From: Microbacterium testaceum
Lineage (GTDB): Bacteria; Actinomycetota; Actinomycetes; Actinomycetales; Microbacteriaceae
Assembly (NCBI RefSeq): GCF_003075375.1
Contig: NZ_QDFT01000002.1
Location: forward strand, 62,001-126,000
Direction: 5' to 3'
DNA length: 64,000 nt
Shown here: piece by piece, positions 42,707 to 49,696 of the stretch
Position numbering within the stretch: position 1 is the first letter of the stretch
How the letters are laid out: every line of letters begins with the position of its first letter
The notes under the pieces: model-generated
The model's input: the letters and a program-made list of their open reading frames with translations, nothing else
Databases searched by the model: none
What the model was told of the DNA's origin: nothing
Position numbers and translations under genes: made by a program

Positions 42707-43768
42707 ATGCAACTCGCCATGGTCGGACTCGGACGGATGGGCGCCAACATCGTGCGCCGGTTGATGAGGGACGGTCACGACTGCGTCGTCTTCGACGTGA
42801 ACCAGGATGCCGTCGCCGCCCTCGTCGCCGAGGGGGCGACCGGCGCGACCAGCATCGCCGACCTGGCCGCGAAGCTGCAGAAGCCGCGCGCGGTCTGGCT
42901 CATGATCCCCGCCGGTCTCACCGGCACGGTCGTCGATCAGGTCGCCGAGGTGCTCGAGCCGGGCGACATCATCATCGACGGCGGCAACTCGAACTACCGT
43001 GACGACGTCCGCCGGGCGAAGAAGCTCGACGACAGCGGCATCCACTACGTCGACGTGGGAACGAGCGGGGGCGTCTTCGGTCTCGAACGCGGCTACTGCC
43101 TGATGGTCGGCGGGCACGACGAGGCCGTCGCCCACCTCGAGCCGGTCCTGCGCACGATCGCCCCGGGGCCGGGCGAGGTCGAGCGCACCCCCGGCCGCGA
43201 GGGCGACTACACCACCGAAGAGCAGGGCTACCTGCACTGCGGTCCCTCCGGGGCCGGGCACTTCGTGAAGATGGTGCACAACGGCATCGAATACGGCATC
43301 ATGGCCGCCCTCGCCGAGGGGCTGAACGTGCTGAACAACGCCGACGCAGGGCTGCACCAGGGCGAGCACTCGGCCGAGGTCGCCCCGCTCGAAGAGCCCG
43401 AGTACTACCAGTTCGACATCGACACGGCGCGCGTGACCGAGCTGTGGCGTCGCGGATCGGTCATCTCGTCGTGGTTGCTCGATCTCACCGCCGCCGCTCT
43501 CTCGCAGAACCCCACGCTGGACGGCCTCGCCGGCCGCGTCTCTGACTCGGGCGAGGGGCGTTGGACGGTCAAGGCCGCCGTCGACACCGGCGTGCCGGTG
43601 CCGGTGCTGGCCGCGTCGCTGTTCGAGCGCTTCGCGTCGCGCGGAGAGGACCACTTCGCCAACCAGGTGCTCTCGGCGATGCGCCTGCAGTTCGGCGGAC
43701 ATCAGGAGCTGCCCGCCGGCGACGTGCTCGAGGCCGGTCAGAAGAAGGCCGAGAGCGGTCGCGACTGA
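42707..43768 (+). CDS. gnd: 6-phosphogluconate dehydrogenase, decarboxylating (short form)
   Basis: 353 aa. NAD(P) motif [13 protein letters not shown] at residues 7-19; substrate motif [19 protein letters not shown] (residues 118-136) and catalytic [13 protein letters not shown] (about 184-196) identify the enzyme. The length and sequence fit the GndA/YqeC-like short type rather than the ~470-aa form. It oxidatively decarboxylates 6-phosphogluconate to ribulose 5-phosphate in the pentose phosphate pathway. A short insert near residues 148-165 is usual for actinobacteria. It is followed by a hairpin terminator. Confidence 0.93.
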   Translation: MQLAMVGLGRMGANIVRRLMRDGHDCVVFDVNQDAVAALVAEGATGATSIADLAAKLQKPRAVWLMIPAGLTGTVVDQVAEVLEPGDIIIDGGNSNYRDDVRRAKKLDDSGIHYVDVGTSGGVFGLERGYCLMVGGHDEAVAHLEPVLRTIAPGPGEVERTPGREGDYTTEEQGYLHCGPSGAGHFVKMVHNGIEYGIMAALAEGLNVLNNADAGLHQGEHSAEVAPLEEPEYYQFDIDTARVTELWRRGSVISSWLLDLTAAALSQNPTLDGLAGRVSDSGEGRWTVKAAVDTGVPVPVLAASLFERFASRGEDHFANQVLSAMRLQFGGHQELPAGDVLEAGQKKAESGRD

Positions 43769-43771
43769 CCG

Positions 43772-43816
43772 CGACGCCCCGCCCGCCGTGCCCGGCATCG
43801 GGGGCGGGGCGCGTCG
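43772..43816 (+). terminator. Hairpin after gnd
   Basis: CGACGCCCCGCCC at about 43772-43784 pairs with GGGCGGGGCGCGTCG at 43802-43816 with a small bulge, starting just after the gnd stop. No U-tract. Confidence 0.5.
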
Positions 43817-43849
43817 TCGACATGGTGCCGGCCGGGGGAGACTAGAGGG

Positions 43850-44416
43850 ATGAGCAGTTCCGCCCCGACCTCCCCGACCGACCGCTACGTCGTCGCCACC
43901 GACGGCGCCTGCAAGGGCAACCCCGGTCCCGCCGGCTGGGCGTGGGTCGGCGAAGACGGGCACTGGGCCGCGGGCTCCATCCCCTCGGGCACCAACAACA
44001 TCGGCGAGCTGCTGGGCCTGCTGTACGCGATCACCGACCACGCCGATGTGCGCGAGCTCGTCGTGCAGGCCGACTCGAAGTACGCCATCGACACCTATTC
44101 GTCGTGGATGGACGGCCATCGTCGCCGAGGCTGGGTGACGAGCGCCAAGAAGCCCGTCGCCAACCAGGGCATCCTCGAGGCGCTCATCGCCGCGCGTGAC
44201 GCGCGGCGGGCCGCGGGCCTGCCCGACGTCGTCCTCGAACACGTGCGCGGGCACTCCGGCCACGTGCTCAACTCGTGGGCCGACGAGCGCGCCGTGCGGG
44301 CCTCGCAGCACGCGGCGAAGGGCGAGGAACTCATCTGGACGTCGCTGCGCGGACTCGAAAAGCTCGAGGTCGCCTCGGCGCCCCCGCGCTCGGCCGCCGA
44401 CCGCAACGGCCGCTAG
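43850..44416 (+). CDS. rnhA: Ribonuclease HI
   Basis: 188 aa. Catalytic acidic residues are visible: Asp in VATDGACKGNPGPAGW, Glu in NNIGELLGL, Asp in VQADSKYAID and Asp in NSWADERA; VRGHSGH supplies the His. The RNase H domain covers about residues 10-150; the C-terminal ~35 residues are a tail. Cleaves RNA in RNA-DNA hybrids. The stop shares the palindrome CTAG with the stop of the convergent epimerase gene. Confidence 0.94.
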   Translation: MSSSAPTSPTDRYVVATDGACKGNPGPAGWAWVGEDGHWAAGSIPSGTNNIGELLGLLYAITDHADVRELVVQADSKYAIDTYSSWMDGHRRRGWVTSAKKPVANQGILEALIAARDARRAAGLPDVVLEHVRGHSGHVLNSWADERAVRASQHAAKGEELIWTSLRGLEKLEVASAPPRSAADRNGR

Positions 44417-45369
44417 CCGGCGAGCACCTCGGTTTCTTCGGCGGGCGTCAGGCCCGCCCGTCGCGGGCGGACGATCCCGCGCTCGCGCTCGTCCCGCAGG
44501 GTTCTGCGCATCGTCTCGGAGAGCGACCGGCGTCGACCCCCGGATGCCACGAACATCGCGTCGCTACGGCGGGCGAAGCCGTCGGCGTCGCGGGGCAGCC
44601 AGAGCGGCAGCGAGCGGGGCCCCGCCCAGAAGGCGACGCCGCGAGCGGTCAGAACGTCGTCCTCGACGACGACGGTCTCGCCGTCCGCCGCTGCGGCGTC
44701 TCGCGCGGACGCGAGCACCGCGGCGAGGGGGAGGGCTTCGCCGACCGCATTCACCGGTCCGGTGATCCCGGCGTCACCCGCTGACACGATCCACGCCGCG
44801 AGATCGTCGACGTCGATCGCCTGAACCCAGCGGTCGGTCGCGTCGGGGACGAGGACCTGCCCGCCGCGGGCGAAGCGGGCGGGCCAGTAGCCGTATCGGT
44901 CGGTCGGGTCGCCGGGACCGACGATCAGCCCCGCCCGGGCCAGCAGGGCGCGCTCGCCCACGGCCGCCGAGGTGAGCCGTTCGGCGTGCACCTTGGCATC
45001 CGCGTACTGCTCGAGATCGGCCGGCTCGACCAGCTCCGCCGTCTCGTCGGCGAAGGGGGCGTCGGAACGGGCGTAGACCGAGACGCTCGACACCAGGGTC
45101 CAGTGCGCGGCGTTGTCGGCGAGGGAGTCGAGGGCGGATGCCACGAACCCGGGGTCCCACGAGAGTTCGACGACCTCGTCCCAATCGCGCCGCACGGCGT
45201 CGTACGCCGTCGGGTCCTGCCGGTCGGCGCGGATCAGCCGGGCGCCAGGCGGCGCGTGGCCGGATTCGCCGCGGGCGAGGCACGTCACCTCGGTGCCCTG
45301 CGCGACGGCGTGCGCCGCGACGGCGCGACCGAGCCACGCGGTTCCCCCGAGGACGAGCATCTGTCGCAT
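44413..45369 (-). CDS. NAD-dependent epimerase/dehydratase-like protein
   Basis: 318 aa extended SDR-like protein. The nucleotide-binding motif GGTAWLGRAV lies near residues 8-17. A Ser/Tyr pair is suggested by SSVSVYARSDAPF and EQYADAKVHAE (YxxxK-like YADAK), as in related reductases. Substrate unknown. The start is ATG 45369 or ATG 45360 (three codons later); neither has a strong ribosome site. Ends overlap RNase HI by four bases. Confidence 0.85.
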   Translation of the reverse strand: MRQMLVLGGTAWLGRAVAAHAVAQGTEVTCLARGESGHAPPGARLIRADRQDPTAYDAVRRDWDEVVELSWDPGFVASALDSLADNAAHWTLVSSVSVYARSDAPFADETAELVEPADLEQYADAKVHAERLTSAAVGERALLARAGLIVGPGDPTDRYGYWPARFARGGQVLVPDATDRWVQAIDVDDLAAWIVSAGDAGITGPVNAVGEALPLAAVLASARDAAAADGETVVVEDDVLTARGVAFWAGPRSLPLWLPRDADGFARRSDAMFVASGGRRRSLSETMRRTLRDERERGIVRPRRAGLTPAEETEVLAG

Positions 45370-45594
45370 GCGTCCGAGCACACCATCGGCGGCCCCCCGG
45401 AAGCCAGCGATTTCGCGGACGGCGGACGGGCCGGGGCCACAGCCGGTTCGGGTGACGGGGAGGGTGATTCTCTGGGGGCGGCGGTTGTCTGGGCCCGTGA
45501 CATTGGGGTCCATCGCCGATCCGGCATACGCCTTCCGCTAGCTTCTCGCCCACGGCATATGTCTCCGTGGGGGGACTCGACGAAGGAGTGGAAC

Positions 45595-46062
45595 ATGACC
45601 GACGTACGTACGCATCACCAGCTGGGCCGACCGACCGCAGCGTTCGTGGGGGCCTCGTGGGTGGCCCTCGGCCTGGGTGCCTCGGTGTACTTCATCGGGC
45701 TGTACAACGCGCAGATGGCCCTCTCGGAGAAGGGCTTCTACCTCGCGGTCTTCCTCCTCGGCCTCTTCGCGGCGATCTCGGTGCAGAAGGCGGTCCGCGA
45801 CCGCGCGGAGGACGTCCCGGTCACGGGCGCCTACCTCGGCGTCGCGTGGGGAATGCTGCTCGTGGCCCTCGCCCTCATGTCCGTCGGGCTGTGGAACGCC
45901 GACCTGCTGCTCTCCGAGAAGGGGTTCTACGGCATCGGTTTCGCCATGAGCCTCTTCGCGGTCGTCGCGGTGCAGAAGAACGTCCGCGACCTGGCCGCCT
46001 TCCGCTCGGTGCACCCGGATCCCGCACCCGTCGAGCACCCCGGATACCCGACCATCGGCTGA
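45595..46062 (+). CDS. YiaA/YiaB-type inner membrane protein
   Basis: 155 aa with four predicted membrane helices arranged as a duplicated two-helix YiaAB domain. The halves repeat the pattern GLYNAQMALSEKGFYLAVFL and GLWNADLLLSEKGFYGIGFA, each ending in a VQK-x-VRD motif. Function is unknown. ATG 45595 has AAGGAG 8 bases upstream. Only 4 bases separate its stop from the convergent GNAT fusion gene. Confidence 0.9.
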   Translation: MTDVRTHHQLGRPTAAFVGASWVALGLGASVYFIGLYNAQMALSEKGFYLAVFLLGLFAAISVQKAVRDRAEDVPVTGAYLGVAWGMLLVALALMSVGLWNADLLLSEKGFYGIGFAMSLFAVVAVQKNVRDLAAFRSVHPDPAPVEHPGYPTIG

Positions 46063-46066
46063 CGCC

Positions 46067-47230
46067 TCAGGCGACCGGCGTCCCCTGATGGAACAGGCAC
46101 CGCGGTGCGGGGTCGAACCGCCAGAGGGACGACCGGCGGCTGACGCGGTCCTCGAACCGCAGCAGGTAGGTGAGCAGCACGCTGTCGGGGCCGACGAGGC
46201 GACTGTCCTTCTCGCAGATCTCTGGAGCGTCGTCCGCCCCCGGGTCTTCCCGCAGGGCGGCGACGATCGCGTCCCGTGTCCACCGGCGACCGGACCGACC
46301 GATCTCCACGAACGAGGGATCGAGCAGGGCGGTGACCTGCCGCGGATCGGCGCGCACGCCAGGGTTCAGCAGACGCTCCTCGGCGGACCAGGCCGCGGCG
46401 GCGAGGCTCTCGGCATCCCGAGCTCTGCCGCGGATGACGTAGGAGCGCTCGATCCCCGCGGTCTCTCGTCCCCACGTGCTCGTCGCGACGCGCCGCTGAT
46501 GCGCGTCGAACGCCGCTTCGTCGACGAAGCGCTCGGACACGCGCCAAATCCCCTCGCTCCCGGTGGGGGCCACGTCGAACGAGAGGCATCCCGGCTCGGC
46601 GCGGGTCAGGGCGATGTGCTCGGCGAGGTGGGCGTGTACGCGCTTCGCCTCGGCGGCGTTGGCGCACCGCAGCTCTCCGGTGAGGGTCACCTCGGGACTG
46701 CGCGGCACGGGCGTCGTGGTGCCGGTCGCCCAGTCGCGGCGAAGCACGCTGTAGGCGACGGATGCCACCGGCTCCGCGCCCTCGACCGGCCAGCCGTCGC
46801 GGTAGAAGGCCTCGTGCACCCACCCGCACCGCTCGAAGACCCGCCGCATCGCGATGTTGTCCTCGCGGGTCTGGCCCTCGAAGCGGATGACCGCGGGATA
46901 CCGCGAGAAGACGAGGTCGGTGGCGATCCGAAGCGCGGCGGAACCGTGTCCCCGACCCCGGGCGTCGTCGGCGAGGCGCACATCGATCATCGCCGTGGCA
47001 TCGTCGAGATCATCGAGACGGAGCACGCCGACGCGGCTGCCCCGGTCGTCGACGATCCAGAACGTCGCGACTGCGTCGCCGTGCCACGCGCCGTCGTCGA
47101 TGGACGCGCGAACCTGAGCCGCCGTCCATCGCGGGCGGACGTGGAAGGGAAAGACCTGCGTCGTCAGAAACGACGCGAGTGCGGCACTGTCGATGCCGGC
47201 CGGATCCATGCGCGCGAGGGTGATTCCCAT
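46067..47230 (-). CDS. Three-domain fusion: GNAT acetyltransferase, ABM-like and DUF4440/SnoaL-like
   Basis: 387 aa. Residues about 1-165 are a RimJ-type GNAT domain with acetyl-CoA loop DARGRGHGSAALR and NIAMRRVFERCGW. Residues about 178-268 resemble an antibiotic biosynthesis monooxygenase (ABM) fold, with the family-like EHIALTRAEPGCLSFDV. Residues about 272-387 resemble DUF4440/SnoaL: LLDPSFVEIGRSGRRWTRDA. The three usually occur as separate proteins. The reading frame is continuous and each boundary falls at a plausible linker, so it looks like a true fusion. Substrate unknown. Divergent from the small membrane protein downstream of 47300. Confidence 0.82.
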   Translation of the reverse strand: MGITLARMDPAGIDSAALASFLTTQVFPFHVRPRWTAAQVRASIDDGAWHGDAVATFWIVDDRGSRVGVLRLDDLDDATAMIDVRLADDARGRGHGSAALRIATDLVFSRYPAVIRFEGQTREDNIAMRRVFERCGWVHEAFYRDGWPVEGAEPVASVAYSVLRRDWATGTTTPVPRSPEVTLTGELRCANAAEAKRVHAHLAEHIALTRAEPGCLSFDVAPTGSEGIWRVSERFVDEAAFDAHQRRVATSTWGRETAGIERSYVIRGRARDAESLAAAAWSAEERLLNPGVRADPRQVTALLDPSFVEIGRSGRRWTRDAIVAALREDPGADDAPEICEKDSRLVGPDSVLLTYLLRFEDRVSRRSSLWRFDPAPRCLFHQGTPVA

Positions 47231-47329
47231 CCGCCCACCGTAGACAGCCCCGGCACAGTCGCGCTGTCTAGGCTGGAGTGAACGATCCGTTCTTCTGAGG
47301 AGCCCGCCATCTCGACTGCCTCGACCTCC

Positions 47330-47662
47330 GTGTCCACCCGTGCGATCCGCACCGTGTCGTTGTCGATCGCGGGGATCGGTGCCGCCGTCACGATGGGCGC
47401 CCTCGGCCCCTGGTTCACCCCGGTCATCCTGCTGGTGGCGACGGCGGGAGCGCTGCTGGTCATCTGGCGCGGGGGCGGTGCGGTGGTCGGCGCGCGCGCG
47501 GCCGTTCCGGTGCTCGCCGTCGTGGCGGTGTTGACGGTCGCGGCGCTGATGGGGCTCGCCGGCGTCCTCTCCTCCGCGTGGGTGTGGGCGTCACTCGGCG
47601 CATACGCCGTCGCCTGGGGCGAGTACCTCGTCTCGCAGACGGTCGCCCGCTCCCGCGTCTGA
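47330..47662 (+). CDS. Small membrane protein, start codon uncertain
   Basis: 110 aa from GTG 47330, with three or four predicted membrane helices; no family recognised. The start is odd: GTG 47330 has no ribosome site, whereas a strong GAGGAG (47297-47302) lies 6 bases before an in-frame ATC at 47309. Initiation at ATC would add seven residues (ISTASTS). Either a rare non-ATG start is used or an ATG has mutated. A strong hairpin follows the stop. Confidence 0.75.
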   Translation: MSTRAIRTVSLSIAGIGAAVTMGALGPWFTPVILLVATAGALLVIWRGGGAVVGARAAVPVLAVVAVLTVAALMGLAGVLSSAWVWASLGAYAVAWGEYLVSQTVARSRV

Positions 47663-47710
47663 GCAGGGCCGCGTCAGGCCGCAGTGTCCAGACGCTTCCG
47701 CCCGAAACGC

Positions 47711-47755
47711 CGAACGGACCCGGATGCCGAGGGCATCGGCATCCGGGTCCGTTCG
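47711..47755. terminator. Perfect 18-bp hairpin between convergent genes
   Basis: Arms 47711-47728 and 47738-47755 are fully complementary around a 9-base loop and include GGATGCC and GGCATCC. It lies between the small membrane protein and the convergent luciferase-like gene and probably serves both. Confidence 0.75.
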
Positions 47756-47764
47756 GGGGTTCGC

Positions 47765-48799
47765 TCAGACCGTCGCGAGCGTCGATCGCCAGCCGAGGGC
47801 GGGAGCGACGTGCCTCGCGAAATTCTCGACCAGGCGCAGGTTGAACTCCACGCCCATCTGCGAGGGGATGGTCAGCATCAGCGTGTCGGCGCTCATCACC
47901 GCGGCGTCGTTCTGCAGCTGCTCGACGAGGACGTCGGGCGTCGCAGCGTACGTCTTGCCGAACGTGGAACGCATGCCGTCGATGACGCCGATCTGGTCGC
48001 TGCCGGCCGAGCCCGAGAAGTACAGCTCGTCCTCGGCCGTCACGATCGGGAAGATGCTGCGGCTGACCGATGTGCGCGGCTCTCCCGCGTGGCCGGCCTC
48101 GCGCCACGCGGCGCGGAAGGCGTCGAGCTGCTGCGCCTGCAGCAGGTCGAAGGGCGTTCCGTCGGCCTCGGTGAGCAGCGTCGACGACATGAGGTTCACG
48201 CCGAGTCGACCCGCCCACTCCGCCGTCGCGGTGGTGCCCGCACCCCACCAGATGCGATTGCGGAGCCCGGGGGAGTGCGGCTCGATGCGCTGCAGCCCGG
48301 TGCCGCCGCCGAAGGGGCTCATCGGGTCGCGCTCGGCCAGGCCCTCGCCGTCGATCGCGCGCAAGAAGAGGTCGAAGTGCTCGCGGGCGATGTCGGCGCC
48401 GCGGGGGTCCTGCGAGCCGGTGTATCCGAACGCCTCGTAGCCGCGCTGCACCGTCTCGGGTGACCCACGGCTGACGCCGAGCGCGAGCCGGTTGCCGCTG
48501 ATCAGATCGACGGATGCCGCCTCCTCGGCGAGCATGAGCGGGTTCTCGTACCGCATGTCGATGACCCCCGTGCCCACCTCGATGCGCGAGGTGCGGGCGG
48601 CGATCGCCGCGAGCAGCGGCATGGGAGCTGCCTGCTGACGCGCGAAGTGATGCACGCGGAACGAGATGCCGTTCACGCCCAGGTCGTCCATGCCCTGGGC
48701 GAGGTCGATCGCCTGGAGCATCGAGTCGCCGGCGGACAAGTGGTGCCCGCCGCCGAGGGGGCCGTAGTGGCCGAAGGAGAGTGTGCCGAAGGAGCGCAT
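47765..48799 (-). CDS. LLM-class flavin-dependent oxidoreductase
   Basis: 344 aa bacterial-luciferase-like TIM barrel. The N-terminal region has FRVHHFARQQAAPMPLLAAIAARTSRIEVGTGV-type strands (family pattern: VRVHHF, PLLAAIAARTSRI), then LALGVSRGSPE, which matches the flavin-phosphate region. It probably uses FMNH2 or F420 as an alkanal monooxygenase-like enzyme; substrate unknown. ATG 48799 lies 2 bases from a 15-bp palindrome that may control it. No strong Shine-Dalgarno is visible. Confidence 0.9.
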   Translation of the reverse strand: MRSFGTLSFGHYGPLGGGHHLSAGDSMLQAIDLAQGMDDLGVNGISFRVHHFARQQAAPMPLLAAIAARTSRIEVGTGVIDMRYENPLMLAEEAASVDLISGNRLALGVSRGSPETVQRGYEAFGYTGSQDPRGADIAREHFDLFLRAIDGEGLAERDPMSPFGGGTGLQRIEPHSPGLRNRIWWGAGTTATAEWAGRLGVNLMSSTLLTEADGTPFDLLQAQQLDAFRAAWREAGHAGEPRTSVSRSIFPIVTAEDELYFSGSAGSDQIGVIDGMRSTFGKTYAATPDVLVEQLQNDAAVMSADTLMLTIPSQMGVEFNLRLVENFARHVAPALGWRSTLATV

Positions 48800-48800
48800 G

Positions 48801-48815
48801 CGGTGTTCAACACCG
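48801..48815. promoter_or_regulatory. Perfect 15-bp palindrome just upstream of the LLM oxidoreductase
   Basis: CGGTGTTCAACACCG has 7-bp perfect arms around one base and abuts the start codon. A bound repressor would block initiation, or an RNA hairpin would hide the ribosome site. The regulator is unknown. Confidence 0.45.
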
Positions 48816-48888
48816 CCCCGTCTGATCTATTCCCGCGCATGTACCGAGAACGACCCCGGGGCGGCCGGGGTGTGGAACCATTCTGAGA

Positions 48889-49641
48889 ATGGACGACGGC
48901 GCGCGCGACGAGCTCGAGCGGCTGCGTGCGCGGGCCTACGGACCGGACGCCGACCTCGCCGACGACCCCGTCGCGTGGGACCGCCTGCGCGAGCTCGAAG
49001 AGCAGGTGCGGTTCGCGGCGATCGCGCCCCCGCCCGCCCCGGCTTCCGTTCCGCCCGCGGGGCCCGTGGCATCCACCGATCCTGAGATCGAGGACGACGA
49101 CGATGTCGGGGCCGACGAACCTCCGCGCCGACGGCGGCTGCCCGTGCGCTCGCGCCGTGGGGTGTGGGCGTGGGCGGTTTCGCTCGCCGCGGTGACGGCG
49201 CTGGCCAGCGCGGCGACCGCGTTGGGGGTGTCGTTCGTGCCGGTGGCCGGCGCCGCGGTGGCGCCGCAGGTCGGCACGCTCACGCCGGATCCGGGCGCGG
49301 ACATCCCCGCGGTGTTCGGTCAACGCACCGGTTCCGAACGGGCGTTCCAGGATTACTTCGGTGTGACGGCCTACGTGGCGCTCGCGCGCACCGACTCCAC
49401 CGACACCCGCAATCCGTGCCTGTACCTGCTCGACTCGGGCGAGGTGGGCCGCGACGACGGGCGGGCCCCGGGCGGCAACTTCGTGTACGGGGGCTGCGGG
49501 GCCGGGGTGTTCCCCGCGACGGTCGAGTTCGTCGTCGCCGAGGGGATGCCCCCGGCGTTCGTGGAGCGCTTTCCGATCGGCACGAGCGTGCAGTTCGTCT
49601 ACGACGGCGAGAACGTCGGCGTGTTCAGCGACCGCGGCTGA
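48889..49641 (+). CDS. Hypothetical single-pass membrane protein
   Basis: 250 aa; no named family. A cytoplasmic acidic/Pro-rich region (about residues 1-90) precedes one membrane helix (about 92-118) and an extracytoplasmic domain of ~130 residues containing two Cys (NPCLYLL and YGGCGAG) that could form a disulfide. The domain recurs in Microbacteriaceae proteins of unknown role, by impression only. ATG 48889 is divergent from the LLM oxidoreductase. The DUF3516 helicase follows after 55 bp. Confidence 0.78.
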   Translation: MDDGARDELERLRARAYGPDADLADDPVAWDRLRELEEQVRFAAIAPPPAPASVPPAGPVASTDPEIEDDDDVGADEPPRRRRLPVRSRRGVWAWAVSLAAVTALASAATALGVSFVPVAGAAVAPQVGTLTPDPGADIPAVFGQRTGSERAFQDYFGVTAYVALARTDSTDTRNPCLYLLDSGEVGRDDGRAPGGNFVYGGCGAGVFPATVEFVVAEGMPPAFVERFPIGTSVQFVYDGENVGVFSDRG

Positions 49642-49696
49642 CGCTCCCGCACGTCCAGCGGGGGCTCGCGCGCTCCGCGGATGAGAGGGTGGAGCA

